This document shows positions 1 to 10,869 of a stretch of 64,000 nucleotides of DNA, one piece after another (within the stretch, counting starts at the first letter, position 1; each line of letters opens with the position of its first letter). Made by a program: the position numbers and the translations under genes. Source of the stretch: Rhizobium sp. CG5 (lineage in GTDB: Bacteria > Pseudomonadota > Alphaproteobacteria > Rhizobiales > Rhizobiaceae); assembly GCF_023701945.1 (NCBI RefSeq), contig NZ_JABAEF010000010.1:1-64000 (forward strand), read 5' to 3'. The notes beneath the pieces were generated by a model, which had not been told where the DNA came from, searched no databases, and was given only the letters and a program-made list of their open reading frames with translations.

Positions 1-554
1 ACCCAAAACCAGCCAATCTGGCCAAGCTCTGTCGGATTTCTTTAGAACGAAAGTCACCGTCGCCAGCAGCGCCGCCGCCCTCGTTCAGTGAGCGGTTTAT
101 AGATCCCACAACCCGACTAAGTCAACAGGCATTCCGAGGAAAATCGAGATTTTTATTATCCTTTTGATTTTATAAAAGAATTTCGATCACATCGACTGGT
201 CGTCCTTTTGCGATGCACCATAGGGGTGGTGGGTGGATCGCGACAATTATTACGGATTGCAGAATGCCATCCGTTTGTCGAAAGCGAGATGATGCTGATG
301 AGAGCCCGTGCTCCAAAACAGGCCGGCAAGGATCACGACGTGTGTTAAGAACGCCCGCAGGCACGCTGGGCCGTTGCTCCCGGAGCGAACGCCGCCCTCA
401 GAAAATCACAATCGGATGGTCTTGCTGCACCTCGTCATGGGCAGTCCTACCGACTCGGTCCGGTCTTGATTTGACTCGCCGATGCCAAACATGCAGATAT
501 TTCAGGGCAATATACGAGTGAGACCTGAACAGTTGAAGAGACGGGCATAACGGC
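1..554. other. Intergenic region at left edge, no confident gene
   Basis: About 550 bases without a supported coding sequence. The left third holds a leftward promoter with an AT-rich upstream tract (listed separately). Its transcript would leave the window. The right part carries TTGACT at 471-476, which could be a -35 box for the M23 peptidase gene at 555, but the hexamer 17 bases on (CAGATA) is a poor -10. Short open frames here have no ribosome binding site and no recognisable composition. Confidence 0.6.
97..125 (-). promoter_or_regulatory. Strong sigma-70 promoter reading out of the left edge, rRNA-operon-like
   Basis: On the minus strand TTGACT (125-120) is separated by exactly 17 bases from CTATAA (102-97), matching the rhizobial CTTGAC-N17-CTATAT pattern. 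Directly upstream, 137-182 is very AT-rich (runs of T and A), like an UP element. Downstream to base 1 there is no convincing start codon, as expected for a stable-RNA leader. That this drives an rRNA operon is inference from promoter strength, the UP-like tract and the G-rich non-coding leader. The transcribed gene lies outside the window. Confidence 0.6.
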
Positions 555-2510
555 ATGATGGCCGACAGGAACCTCGCAAAATCCCTGGGAAATGAGCCAC
601 CCATTCTTGCCGACGGTCGCCGTGCGCCCGATCGCCGCGAGATCTCGTTGCGTTGGCTGTCGGGGACCTTTCTGACCGGCATTACCTCGAGCATCCTGAT
701 GGGCGTTGCGCTGTTTGCAGCACTCGACGGTCGCCAGCAACTGGCCATTCCGGCCGAGGCCTTTGCCTCAGGCGACATCGATGGTCTCGACACCAGCCCG
801 CAAGAGAACGCCAAGCGCGGCGGCCGGTTGATTGCCCCGGTGATCGCCGCCAAGCCGGCCGACCGGTCGATCATGGAAATCTCCACGGTGATCAAGGAAG
901 GCGAGAAGGACGTCGTGCGCCGACAGCCCTTTGCGCATGTCCATATGATGCTGGCGGCCAATTATGCCACCCAGGATAGCTATCCCGCCTTCGACCCGCT
1001 AGCGATCTTCTCCGCCGACGAGAAGACCGGATCGGCCGCCGGCCGCACCGGCGCGATCTACGAATCCGACGTGGAATCGGAAGTGAGCCTGAAGACCGCT
1101 GCATTTCCGTCCGACAATGCCCCCTATCCCTATGCTGGCGTCATGACGCTCGACGAGATCGAGGAAAATGTCCGCTCGAACGGGTCGGTGTTGACCGACG
1201 GCAACAGCCAGGTCGCCTCGCTCTATTATATCGATCCGCAGCGTTTCTCCGCCGACGCGGACGGGCTGGACATCAACCCGGGCCTCTCGGCGCGGATCGT
1301 CGAGCAGAACATGACGGTCTCGACGCCCGAACCGTTCACCCCGGAGACCCCGGAATTCGCAGACGATATTATTCCGATCCACCAGCCGCAGTCGATCGTG
1401 GCGGCGCTGACGGGCGCCGGATATCCGAAGTCGAAGGCCGAGGACATGGCAAAATACCTGGCCCAGCATCTCGGTTCGACCGACATGGCGGCCGGCGATC
1501 TGCTGCGCATCGGCATCATCCAGCGCGGCGAAGAAGCCCGCATCGTTCGGTTCAGCGCCTATCGCGGCACGAGCCACGTCGTCACGCTGGCGGTTGACGA
1601 CGACGATCGCCTGGTCGACGGGGAAGAGCCGCCGATGCTGGACGCCATCACCACGGCCTTCAATGACGATGCGACCGTACCCGTGCTGACCGGCCGGGAC
1701 CTGCCGCGGGTGTATGACGGAATATACCGCGCCGCCCTCTCCTATGGCATGAGCAAGGAGATGACCGCATTGGTGATCAAGCTGCTCGCCAGCAATGTCG
1801 ATTTCCAGGCCTCCCTCAAGCCGACGGATGCCCTGGAGGCATTTTTCTCGGTCGCCGACGAAAGCGGCCTGGCAACGGAAGCCTCGGAACTGCTTTATGT
1901 GCGGGCGCGGTTCGGCGAAAACATCACCAGCTTTTATCGCTATCAGGACCCGAGCGACAATTCGGTCGACTATTTCGACGAGAACGGCAAGAGCATACGG
2001 CAGTTCCTGCTGCGCAATCCGGTTCCAAACGGTACTTTCAAGTCGGGCTTTGGCATGCGCCGCCATCCGATCCTCGGTTTCTCGCGCATGCATACCGGCA
2101 CCGACTGGGCAGCACCCCGCGGCACGCCGATCATCGCCGCCGGCAACGGCACGGTCGAGAAGGCCGGTTGGGATTCCGGCGGATATGGCAATCAGACCTT
2201 GATCCGTCATGCCAATGGCTATGTCACTTCCTACAATCACCAGAGCGGCATTGCCAAGGGCGTCAAGCCCGGCGCCACCATTCGCCAGGGGCAGGTGATC
2301 GGCTGGGTCGGCACGACAGGCCTGTCGACCGGACCGCATCTGCACTATGAACTGATCGTCAATGGCACGAAGGTCGATCCCCTGCGGGTCCGCCTGCCCG
2401 GCGGCAAATCGCTGGAGGGCGAGGCGCTTGCCCGGTTCGAAGCCGAGCGCCAGCGCATCGACACCCTGCTCGGCAATACCGACAAGGCCAAGCAAGTGGC
2501 CAGCCGCTGA
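555..2510 (+). CDS. M23 family (LytM) peptidoglycan endopeptidase, membrane-anchored
   Basis: A 651-residue zinc metallopeptidase predicted to cut peptide cross-links of peptidoglycan. The N-terminus (about residues 34-58) has one hydrophobic segment, so the rest is probably periplasmic. The catalytic M23 domain fills about residues 490-620, with the zinc motif HxxxD at His513/Asp517 and the HLH motif at 595-597, so it looks active rather than a degenerate LytM activator. A middle region of about 400 residues has no recognised fold beyond a possible small beta domain before the peptidase. ATG at 555 is followed by a second ATG at 558, and either could be used. The gene is monocistronic and followed by a clear terminator. 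It is not the usual EnvC or DipM architecture (no coiled coil or LysM repeats seen), so its partner is unknown. Confidence 0.88.
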   Translation: MMADRNLAKSLGNEPPILADGRRAPDRREISLRWLSGTFLTGITSSILMGVALFAALDGRQQLAIPAEAFASGDIDGLDTSPQENAKRGGRLIAPVIAAKPADRSIMEISTVIKEGEKDVVRRQPFAHVHMMLAANYATQDSYPAFDPLAIFSADEKTGSAAGRTGAIYESDVESEVSLKTAAFPSDNAPYPYAGVMTLDEIEENVRSNGSVLTDGNSQVASLYYIDPQRFSADADGLDINPGLSARIVEQNMTVSTPEPFTPETPEFADDIIPIHQPQSIVAALTGAGYPKSKAEDMAKYLAQHLGSTDMAAGDLLRIGIIQRGEEARIVRFSAYRGTSHVVTLAVDDDDRLVDGEEPPMLDAITTAFNDDATVPVLTGRDLPRVYDGIYRAALSYGMSKEMTALVIKLLASNVDFQASLKPTDALEAFFSVADESGLATEASELLYVRARFGENITSFYRYQDPSDNSVDYFDENGKSIRQFLLRNPVPNGTFKSGFGMRRHPILGFSRMHTGTDWAAPRGTPIIAAGNGTVEKAGWDSGGYGNQTLIRHANGYVTSYNHQSGIAKGVKPGATIRQGQVIGWVGTTGLSTGPHLHYELIVNGTKVDPLRVRLPGGKSLEGEALARFEAERQRIDTLLGNTDKAKQVASR

Positions 2511-2537
2511 TCCCCTCGGCAGAACCTTGGACATGCA

Positions 2538-2567
2538 AATGGCGGCCGAAAGGCCGCCATTGTTTTA
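2538..2567 (+). terminator. Rho-independent terminator after the M23 peptidase gene
   Basis: AATGGCGGCC, a GAAA tetraloop and GGCCGCCATT form a perfect 10-bp stem followed by TGTTTT. It lies 27 bases after the stop codon at 2510. On the minus strand the stem is followed only by TTTGC, so it could also slow transcripts leaving clpB, though less efficiently. Confidence 0.85.
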
Positions 2568-2601
2568 GTCGGGCTGGGTTGCGGAATCCAACAGTTCCGG
2601 A

Positions 2602-5205
2602 TCAGGCCGCCTTGTCGATACCGGCTTCCGTTGCAAACAGCAGGCGGTCCGAGCCGGCGGAAACCGTAACGGCGGAACCGTCCGCAATGGTGCCGGCCAG
2701 GATCTGCTCGGCCAGCGGATCCTGAAGATACTTCTGGATCACCCGCTTCAACGGACGGGCGCCATAGACCGGATCATAGCCCTTGTCGGCAAGCCAGGCC
2801 CTGGCATCCTGCCCGAGATCGATGGTGATCTTGCGCTCGACCAGCAGTTCCATCAGACGCTTCAGCTGGATATCGACGATCGTGCCCATTTCCTCCCGCC
2901 GCAGACGATGGAAGAGGATGATCTCGTCGACACGATTGAGGAATTCCGGCCGGAACGACGCCTTGACCACATTCATCACCTGCTCGCGCACACTGTCGCT
3001 GTCCTCGTTTTCGCCGAGCGCCGTCAGATATTCGGCCCCCAGATTGGAGGTCATGATGATGATCGTGTTCTTGAAATCCACGGTCCGGCCCTGGCCGTCC
3101 GTCAGGCGGCCATCGTCAAGCACCTGCAGCAACACATTGAACACATCCGGATGGGCCTTCTCGATCTCGTCGAACAGCACCACCTGATACGGTTTGCGGC
3201 GAATGGACTCTGTCAGCGCGCCGCCTTCCTCGTAACCGACATAGCCCGGAGGCGCACCGATCAGACGGGCCACGGAATGCTTCTCCATGTATTCCGACAT
3301 GTCCATGCGCTGGATCGCGGTTTCGTCGTCGAACAGGAAGCGGGCCAGCGACTTGGTCAGCTCCGTCTTGCCGACGCCCGTCGGCCCGAGGAAGATGAAC
3401 GAGCCGATCGGCCGGTTCGGATCCTGCAGACCGGCCCGTGCCCGGCGAACCGCCCGGGACACCGCCTGCACCGCATCGCCCTGGCCGACAACTGTTTTGG
3501 CCAGTTCGTCTTCCATGCGCAGCAGTTTCTCGCGCTGGCCTTCCAGCATCTTGTCGACGGGAATACCCGTCCAGCGCGACACGATATGGGCGATGTTGTC
3601 CGGTGTGACCACTTCCTGAACCATGTTGTCGCGGCCGCTGCCATCCTGGGCTTCCGCCTCGGTCAGTTCCTTTTCGAGCTTCGGAATGACGCCATAGGCA
3701 AGCTCACCGGCGCGCTGGAATTCACCCTTGCGCTGGGCGATCGCCAATTCGTTGCGGGCTTCTTCGAGCTGCCCTTTCAGATCGGCGGCAAGGCCGAGCT
3801 TCTGCTTTTCGGCCTGCCAGCGCGCCGTCAGGGCATCGGCCTGTTCTTCAAGCGATGTGAGCTCCATCTCGAGACGCTTCAGCCGGTCAACCGACGACGC
3901 ATCGGTTTCCTTTTTCAAGGCCTCGCGTTCGATCTTCAGCTGGATGATGCGGCGATCGAGTTCATCGAGCTCTTCCGGCTTGGAATCGACCTGCATCCGC
4001 AGCCGCGAAGCCGCTTCGTCCATCAGGTCAATGGCCTTGTCGGGCAGGAAGCGGTCGGTGATATAGCGGTTCGACAGGGTCGCCGCCGCCACGATCGCCG
4101 AATCCGAGATCCGCACCTTGTGGTGTTGCTCGTACTTTTCCTTGAGGCCGCGCAGAATGGAGATCGTATCCTCCACCGTCGGCTCGTTGACCATCACGGG
4201 CTGAAAGCGTCGGGCAAGCGCTGCATCCTTCTCGACATGCTTGCGATATTCATCAAGCGTGGTCGCGCCGACGCAATGCAACTCGCCGCGTGCAAGGGCC
4301 GGCTTCAGCAGATTGGAGGCATCCATCGCCCCATCCGCCTTTCCGGCTCCCACCAGCGTATGCATCTCGTCGATGAACAGGATGATGTCGCCATTCTCCG
4401 ACTGAACTTCGCTCAGCACGGCCTTTAACCGTTCTTCGAATTCGCCGCGATATTTCGCGCCCGCGATCAGCGAGCCCATGTCGAGCGCCATCAGCTTCTT
4501 TTCCTTGAGGCTTTCCGGCACATCGCCATTGACGATCCTGAGCGCCAGACCTTCGGCGATCGCCGTCTTTCCGACGCCGGGTTCACCGATCAGCACCGGA
4601 TTGTTCTTGGTGCGGCGCGACAGGACCTGGATGGTGCGGCGGATTTCATCGTCCCGGCCGATCACCGGATCAAGCTTGCCCTCGCGCGCTTCGGCGGTCA
4701 GGTCGCGTGCATATTTCTTCAGGGCGTCAAATCCCTGTTCGGCATTGGCGCTGTCAGCGGTGCGACCCTTGCGAATGTCATTGATGACCTGGTTGAGGCC
4801 ATTGGCGGTCACGCCGGCCTTTTTCAGTGTCGCAGACGTCGAGGCAGAGGTTTCGATCGCCAGAGCCAGCAGAAGCCGCTCGACGGTGACGAAACTGTCA
4901 CCGGCTTTCTTCGATGCGTCCTCCGCCGTCGAAAAGACCTTGGCCAGCGGTTGCGACAGATAGACCTGGCCATTGCCGCCCGACACTTTCGGCAGTTTCG
5001 CCAAGGCCGCGTCATTGGCGATCCGGGCGCTCTTCGGATCGCCCCCGGCACGCGAAATCAACGACGACGCCATGCCCTGGTCATCGTCCAGAAGCACTTT
5101 CAACACATGTTCAGGCGTGAACTGCTGATGGCCCTCGGACAGGGCATGGGTCTGAGCCGACTGCAGGAAGCCGCGCACCCGTTCGGAATATTTCTCGATG
5201 TTCAT
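2602..5205 (-). CDS. clpB: ClpB, ATP-dependent protein disaggregase
   Basis: An 867-residue Hsp100 hexameric AAA+ chaperone that threads aggregated proteins through its pore together with DnaK. The Clp N domain spans about residues 1-145. NBD1 has Walker A GEPGVGKT at 207-214. The coiled-coil middle domain that docks DnaK is at about 400-530. NBD2 has a second Walker A (GPTGVGKT, about residue 605), followed by the C-terminal small domain. The length matches E. coli ClpB (857). ATG at 5205 is preceded by a GGAG-type site. In most bacteria this gene is under heat-shock sigma control, but I could not find a convincing RpoH promoter in the 330 bases upstream. The gene stands alone between non-coding stretches. 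Confidence 0.98.
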   Translation of the reverse strand: MNIEKYSERVRGFLQSAQTHALSEGHQQFTPEHVLKVLLDDDQGMASSLISRAGGDPKSARIANDAALAKLPKVSGGNGQVYLSQPLAKVFSTAEDASKKAGDSFVTVERLLLALAIETSASTSATLKKAGVTANGLNQVINDIRKGRTADSANAEQGFDALKKYARDLTAEAREGKLDPVIGRDDEIRRTIQVLSRRTKNNPVLIGEPGVGKTAIAEGLALRIVNGDVPESLKEKKLMALDMGSLIAGAKYRGEFEERLKAVLSEVQSENGDIILFIDEMHTLVGAGKADGAMDASNLLKPALARGELHCVGATTLDEYRKHVEKDAALARRFQPVMVNEPTVEDTISILRGLKEKYEQHHKVRISDSAIVAAATLSNRYITDRFLPDKAIDLMDEAASRLRMQVDSKPEELDELDRRIIQLKIEREALKKETDASSVDRLKRLEMELTSLEEQADALTARWQAEKQKLGLAADLKGQLEEARNELAIAQRKGEFQRAGELAYGVIPKLEKELTEAEAQDGSGRDNMVQEVVTPDNIAHIVSRWTGIPVDKMLEGQREKLLRMEDELAKTVVGQGDAVQAVSRAVRRARAGLQDPNRPIGSFIFLGPTGVGKTELTKSLARFLFDDETAIQRMDMSEYMEKHSVARLIGAPPGYVGYEEGGALTESIRRKPYQVVLFDEIEKAHPDVFNVLLQVLDDGRLTDGQGRTVDFKNTIIIMTSNLGAEYLTALGENEDSDSVREQVMNVVKASFRPEFLNRVDEIILFHRLRREEMGTIVDIQLKRLMELLVERKITIDLGQDARAWLADKGYDPVYGARPLKRVIQKYLQDPLAEQILAGTIADGSAVTVSAGSDRLLFATEAGIDKAA

Positions 5206-5537
5206 AAGCCACTCTCCACTGGCCGCACTGCCCGTCTCGGCGCAATACGGCGGTTAAGACAAGGGCCCCCTTAAAGGCGAGCCTCGGGAAGAACAGGCAC
5301 ATCGGCCGGGTCCTTCCCCTTGAACGAGATATGGTGAGGAATTTTTTGTGTTTAAAGAGGCGTTTGCCGGAAAATGCCGCGTCTTGCAAATCCGACCTGG
5401 CGCGCTTTGTCGCAGCTTCGATACCCAGGCATTTATGCCGGCTTTCGCGGCCCTCGATGGGCACAAGCACTGCCATCCGAGTGGCAATCGACGCGAAGGG
5501 CGGCCAAGAGGCCGGCCCTTCGTCATTTCGGAGAGAC
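5206..5537. other. Intergenic region upstream of clpB
   Basis: 332 bases between the clpB start and the stop of the DUF4167 gene, both read leftward. It must contain the clpB promoter and leader. A 13-bp near-perfect hairpin (5496-5525, arms built on CGAAGGGC and GGCCCTTCG) lies just downstream of the DUF4167 stop. It may act in termination, but no T-tract follows on the minus strand. No coding sequence is supported. Confidence 0.5.
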
Positions 5538-6200
5538 TTATTCGGAGGCCGTTACCAGCGCTGGCGGTTCGCCAGCCTCGGAGCCGGCTTCAGCAGACGG
5601 TGCTTCGCCGCCTTCAGCCTGCTCGTCCGATCCGGCGCCACGACGCGTACGCCGGGGACGATTGGATGCCGCACGGCGACGCGACGGTCCGCGTTCTGCG
5701 CCATCGGGCGCTTCTGCCGGAGTTTCTGTGGCGGCAACCACTTCGGCCGGCACTTCCGGGATCACCGGCTGCGGGCCGGTTCCGGCGATTTCGACAGGCT
5801 GCGGGTTGTAACCGCGATCATCCATCTCGAAATCGTCGCCATCGCGATCCATGTCGCGGTCCTGGGACTCGCCACGATCATCGCGCTGGACACGTTCCTG
5901 CATCTGAGCCTGGGCCGTTGCAATGATGCGATTGTAGTGCTCGGCGTGCTGAAGATAATTTTCAGCCATGACCCGGTCGCCGGAACTATGGGCGTCGCGT
6001 GCGAGCTGGGTATATTTCTCGGCGACGTTCTGGGCAGTGCCCCTGATCTTTACGTCCGGCCCGGAACTGTCATAGGTCCGCGTCAGCGGATTGGAGCCCT
6101 TGCGGTTGTAGTTGTTATTGTTGTTATTATTATTGTTATTGCTGCCACCACCACCACTGCTACGCCCGCGACTACGCTTGTTCTGCTGTCCTGGCCTCAT
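5538..6200 (-). CDS. DUF4167 domain protein with N-terminal poly-asparagine tract
   Basis: A 220-residue protein of unknown function typical of Rhizobiales. The first 40 residues are basic and low-complexity (Gln/Arg/Gly, then ten consecutive Asn). The conserved DUF4167 core follows at about residues 40-110 and is predicted helical. The rest is acidic, Pro/Ala/Glu-rich and ends in an Arg-rich patch, probably disordered. The basic Gly/Arg/Asn start suggests nucleic-acid or ribosome contact, which is inference only. It sits downstream of the ptsP-prfA-prmC group on the same strand but 350 bases away, so it probably has its own promoter. ATG at 6200 begins MRPGQQ, the usual start of this family. 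Confidence 0.85.
   Translation of the reverse strand: MRPGQQNKRSRGRSSGGGGSNNNNNNNNNNYNRKGSNPLTRTYDSSGPDVKIRGTAQNVAEKYTQLARDAHSSGDRVMAENYLQHAEHYNRIIATAQAQMQERVQRDDRGESQDRDMDRDGDDFEMDDRGYNPQPVEIAGTGPQPVIPEVPAEVVAATETPAEAPDGAERGPSRRRAASNRPRRTRRGAGSDEQAEGGEAPSAEAGSEAGEPPALVTASE
6111..6140 (-). repeat. AAC/AAT trinucleotide tract coding for Asn10
   Basis: Ten consecutive Asn codons mixing AAC and AAT, with an eleventh after one Tyr codon. Because the triplets are mixed it is not a pure microsatellite, but it is still a candidate for in-frame length change between strains. Confidence 0.9.
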
Positions 6201-6550
6201 CGAATACTCACCTGAATTTTCTGTTTTGCTGATATGAGGGCAACGCTGCTGGATCCGGTCACACCGGAACCGAGGCTCTGCGCGCCGAGAGCATACTGCG
6301 CCATTGCAGCATACTGCCGCTGGTGAAAGTTAAATTTACTGATCCACCCACCTGAATGCATTCGCCTCGGGAACTCCTCAAAGAAGAGTTGCTTTCGAGA
6401 GCGACCCAGACCCGAACGAATCTCAATTCATTCCCCGCTGCCCGGTGGTTGTGCGGGCAACCTATCCCGCTTCAATTGGAAAACCAAGCCTTTTCTTCGT
6501 TTTTGCAAATTAACCTGAGCATGTGCAGCAAACAATCGGCTGAACAAAAC
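6201..6550. other. Intergenic region between prmC and the DUF4167 gene
   Basis: 350 bases, relatively AT-rich, between two leftward genes. It should contain the promoter of the DUF4167 gene. A direct repeat GCATACTGC occurs at 6291-6299 and 6309-6317. I could not define a -35/-10 pair or a terminator with confidence, and no open frame with a ribosome binding site is present. Confidence 0.5.
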
Positions 6551-7410
6551 CTAGCGAAACAGCAGGACCCGATCATTGCCGCCATAGTCGCGCGCCGCTT
6601 CGAGCAACGAGAAACCGCAGGCCTGGAAGATCTTGGCGACATCGGTTTTCTGATCGAAGCCGATCTCCAAAGCAACCAGCCCGTCGTCGTCCAGATGATC
6701 CTTGGCACCAGCGGCAATCGCCCTGTAGGCGTCGAGCCCGTCTGGACCTCCGTCCAGTGCGGCAGGCGGATCGAAATCCCTCACATCTGGCGCCAGCGCC
6801 TTGATGACATCGGTTCTTATATAGGGTGGATTTGACACAATGATGTCGAAACGACCGTCAATCTCAACAAACCAATGGCTTTGAACAGTTGAAAACCGGT
6901 CGGAGAGACCATTTAGATGGGCATTCTGCTGCGCGGTGACAAGAGCCTCTGGCGCAATATCCGTGCCGGTCGCCACTGCTTCGGGACATTGCTTCAACAG
7001 GGAAAGCGCGATCGCACCCGTCCCCGTGCCAAGATCCAGGACCTGCGCATTGCCCTTGTTTGCGATGATTGTCTTCAGATAGGGCAGGATATGGTCGACC
7101 AGAATTTCCGTATCGGGCCTTGGCTCCAGCGTCGCCGGCGACAGCCGGAGGTCGAGATCGTGGAAGCTTCTGTGGCCGAGAATGCGGTGAACCGGCTCAT
7201 GCCGAAGCCGCCGTTCGATCGCAGCCCGGACCCTTTGTGCGTCCCCTGCGGCCACCGCGGCATCGTGGCCTGCGACAATTTGCCCGTGGGACAGCCTGAG
7301 AAGACCGCCGACCAGCAGCCGGGCATCGGCAGCAGGATTGGCAAGACCTGCCTGCCCGAAGGATCGCCGGGCAAGCTCCACCAGACCCATCACGCTATCC
7401 GGCCGATCCG

Positions 7411-7414
<4 letters not shown>
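6551..7414 (-). CDS. prmC: PrmC (HemK), release factor glutamine N5-methyltransferase
   Basis: A 287-residue SAM-dependent enzyme that methylates the Gln of the GGQ motif in RF1 and RF2, raising peptide-release efficiency. The N-terminal helical release-factor-binding domain is at about residues 1-95. The Rossmann methyltransferase domain has the SAM-binding LDLGTGTGA loop at about 127-134 and the diagnostic NPPY tetrapeptide at 195-198. The gene begins in a 4-base ATGA overlap with prfA, its substrate gene, implying translational coupling and stoichiometric production. This prfA-prmC pairing is widely conserved. Confidence 0.97.
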
Positions 7415-8490
<1,076 letters not shown>

Positions 8491-8512
8491 CCATTACTCC
8501 GAACATTGCATG

Positions 8513-10780
8513 TTAAAGGGGAATACCGTTTTCTTCGGCAAAGCGGACCAGGAAAGCCCGCACGCTTTCGGTCGAGCCGGAATCGTCGAGAATGGCGGTC
8601 ATTCCAGCATTCAGCTTGTCGACATCGAGCGCCAACAGCATGGCCTTGACCGGGCCGATGGCCGTCGGCGACATCGAGATTGACCGATAGCCTAGACCCA
8701 GAAGCGCCATCGCCGACAAGGCCTTGCCCGCCATTTCGCCACACAGCGTCACCGGCGTCTGATGACGGTCCCCGGCCCGAACGATATCGCGCAGGATTTT
8801 CAGGAAGGGACGGCCGAGATTATCGAAGCGATCGGACACGCGCGCATTGCCGCGGTCGACGGCCATTGAGAACTGGAACAGGTCGTTGGAACCGACGGAG
8901 ACGAAATCTACCTCCGCCATCAACTCATCGAGCTGCCACATCAGCGCCGGCACTTCCAGCATCGCGCCGAACTGCAGCTTCTTCGGCAATTGATGGCCGA
9001 ATTTGGAGATGTGCTGCACCTCCTTCTGCATCAGCTCGCGCACCGCCAGGATCTCCGAAACCTCGGTGATCATCGGCAGCATCATCTTGAGCTCCGCGCC
9101 GGCCGCCGCTTTCAGCAGTGCCCGCAGCTGCGTGCGCAGCAGGCCGGGCCGATCGAGCGAAAGCCGGATCGCCCGCCAGCCGAGCGCCGGGTTTTCTTCC
9201 TCGTGGCCGCGGAAATAGGACACGACCTTGTCGCCGCCGATGTCCAGCGTGCGGAAGGTGACCGGCCGCGTTCCCGCCTGCTTCAGGACGCTGCGGTAGA
9301 AACTCTCCTGCTCCTCGCCCTTCGGCATGGTGGAGGCGATCATGAACTGCAGTTCCGTGCGGAACAGGCCTATGCCTTCGGCTCCCGATTCCGCAAGCTG
9401 CGGCAGATCGACCAGCAGGCCGGCATTCATCTGCAGCTTGATGCGTTTGCCATCCTTGGTCACCGGCTCGACGTCGCGCAGGGCGCGGAACTGCTCCTGA
9501 CGCTTGGCCCTGAGCTTGACTTTTTCCTCATAGGCCTTCTGCAGATCCGTCACCGGCCGCAGATGTACCTTGCCGTCGTCGCCATCGATGATGGCCGCAT
9601 CGCCGTTTTCCGCAAATGCCACCGCACCCGCGGCCTGGCCAACCACGGCAATACCCATGGCCCGTGCGACGATGACCACATGGCTGGTCACCGCCCCCTC
9701 TTCGAGCACCAGGCCACGAATGTTGGCGCGCGGATAATCCAGCAGCTCGGCAGCACCCATGGCGCGGGCGAAAATGACCGCATCGGCCGGAAAGCCATCG
9801 GCGCCAGAGCTCGCCGAAAATCCGGTCAACTGCCTGAGCAGCCGATTGGCCAGGTCGTCAAAATCGTGCATCCGCTCGCGCAGATAAGGGTCCGTCAGCC
9901 GGATCATCCGGGCCTTGGTATCGCTCTGGACCTTCTCGACCGCAGCCTCGGCCGTCAGGCCGTTGTGGATCGCCTCTTCCATGCGCCGCACCCAGCCCTG
10001 GTCATGGGCGAACATGCGATAGGTTTCGAGCACTTCGCGATGCTCGCCTTCCATCGAAATCTCGCGCCGCGACAGCATGTCGTCGATCGAGAGCCGCAGC
10101 GATCCGAGCGCTTCGCCCAGCCGCCTTATTTCCGCATCGGCATCCTCGTTGAGCAAATTGGTGACGACGATGCGCGGTTCGTGCAGCACCACGTAACCGA
10201 GACCGATGCCCTCGCTATAGCCGTCGCCGTCGATGGTCACGGCACGCGTCAGGTCAAGCTCAAGCCCCGGCCGGGTGATCTTTTTCAGCTCACCGGTCGC
10301 GATCATTTCCGCCAGCACCATGGCCGTGGTCTCGAGCGCTTCAAGTTCGTCTTCCCGGTAATTGCGTTGCGCCTTGTTCTGCACGACCAGCACGCCCAAA
10401 CTGCGGCCGGCCCTCAAAATGGGAACACCAAGGAAGGAATGGTAGATTTCTTCGCCGGTCTCCGGCAGGTAGCGGAAGGCCGGATGAGCCTGGGCATCGG
10501 AGAGATTGAGAGACTGGGCACTGGCCGCGATCGTGCCGACCAGGCCCTGCCCCATCTTCAACTGGGCCAGATGCACCGCGTCCGGGTTCAAACCCTCGGT
10601 TGCGTAAAGTTCCAGAACACCATCGGATCGCAGCACGTAGACGGAGCACACCTCCGCGACCATATTGCTCGCGATCTGGCGAACGATGCGGTCAAGACGC
10701 TCCTGCGGCTCAAGCGGTTCCGCCATCAGTTCGCGTAACCGTTTGAGGAGGACGCGTGGACCCGCGGATAGGTCTCTCAT
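8513..10780 (-). CDS. ptsP: PTS-Ntr enzyme I (phosphoenolpyruvate-protein phosphotransferase PtsP)
   Basis: A 755-residue first kinase of the nitrogen-related phosphotransferase system. It takes phosphate from PEP and passes it to NPr, then EIIA-Ntr, a regulatory chain in rhizobia. The N-terminal GAF domain (about residues 15-155) is the sensory domain that distinguishes it from sugar enzyme I. The phospho-His segment (EGAVTSHVVIVARAMGI type) lies near residue 350 and the C-terminal PEP-binding TIM barrel after 400. I chose ATG at 10780 (MRDLSAGP) because it has a GGGAG site upstream. The frame stays open to a TTG at 10804. It is 89 bases downstream of lysC, in the usual alphaproteobacterial lysC-ptsP-prfA order. 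Confidence 0.95.
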   Translation of the reverse strand: MRDLSAGPRVLLKRLRELMAEPLEPQERLDRIVRQIASNMVAEVCSVYVLRSDGVLELYATEGLNPDAVHLAQLKMGQGLVGTIAASAQSLNLSDAQAHPAFRYLPETGEEIYHSFLGVPILRAGRSLGVLVVQNKAQRNYREDELEALETTAMVLAEMIATGELKKITRPGLELDLTRAVTIDGDGYSEGIGLGYVVLHEPRIVVTNLLNEDADAEIRRLGEALGSLRLSIDDMLSRREISMEGEHREVLETYRMFAHDQGWVRRMEEAIHNGLTAEAAVEKVQSDTKARMIRLTDPYLRERMHDFDDLANRLLRQLTGFSASSGADGFPADAVIFARAMGAAELLDYPRANIRGLVLEEGAVTSHVVIVARAMGIAVVGQAAGAVAFAENGDAAIIDGDDGKVHLRPVTDLQKAYEEKVKLRAKRQEQFRALRDVEPVTKDGKRIKLQMNAGLLVDLPQLAESGAEGIGLFRTELQFMIASTMPKGEEQESFYRSVLKQAGTRPVTFRTLDIGGDKVVSYFRGHEEENPALGWRAIRLSLDRPGLLRTQLRALLKAAAGAELKMMLPMITEVSEILAVRELMQKEVQHISKFGHQLPKKLQFGAMLEVPALMWQLDELMAEVDFVSVGSNDLFQFSMAVDRGNARVSDRFDNLGRPFLKILRDIVRAGDRHQTPVTLCGEMAGKALSAMALLGLGYRSISMSPTAIGPVKAMLLALDVDKLNAGMTAILDDSGSTESVRAFLVRFAEENGIPL

Positions 10781-10816
10781 CCCGTCTGTGCTCCCAAAAA
10801 CCAAAACCCCGCCAGC

Positions 10817-10845
10817 GGAACAAGGTCCGCGGCACCGGTTGTCAA
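10817..10845 (-). promoter_or_regulatory. Possible promoter for ptsP-prfA-prmC
   Basis: TTGACA (10845-10840) is a perfect -35 hexamer, 60 bases upstream of the ptsP start. The hexamer 17 bases downstream is TGTTCC, a weak -10, so this is only a candidate. Read-through from lysC is the alternative. Confidence 0.35.
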
Positions 10846-10869
10846 GGGTGGCGAATTACCACCCGAGTA

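Noticed and set aside
1..108. Possible partial ORF on the minus strand beginning at a GTG near 108
   Set aside because: It starts inside the strong promoter's -10 region and has no ribosome site. A stable-RNA leader explains the sequence better.
2908..4428. Long open frame antisense to clpB (506 codons)
   Set aside because: Gly/His-rich translation with no known fold. It mirrors the codon bias of clpB on the other strand. Similar antisense frames opposite secA, ptsP, argJ and the TIGR02302 gene were rejected for the same reason.
5206..5370. Heat-shock (RpoH) promoter for clpB
   Set aside because: CTTGTC and CTTTAA-like candidates on the minus strand have wrong spacing or poor -10 boxes. No convincing site found.
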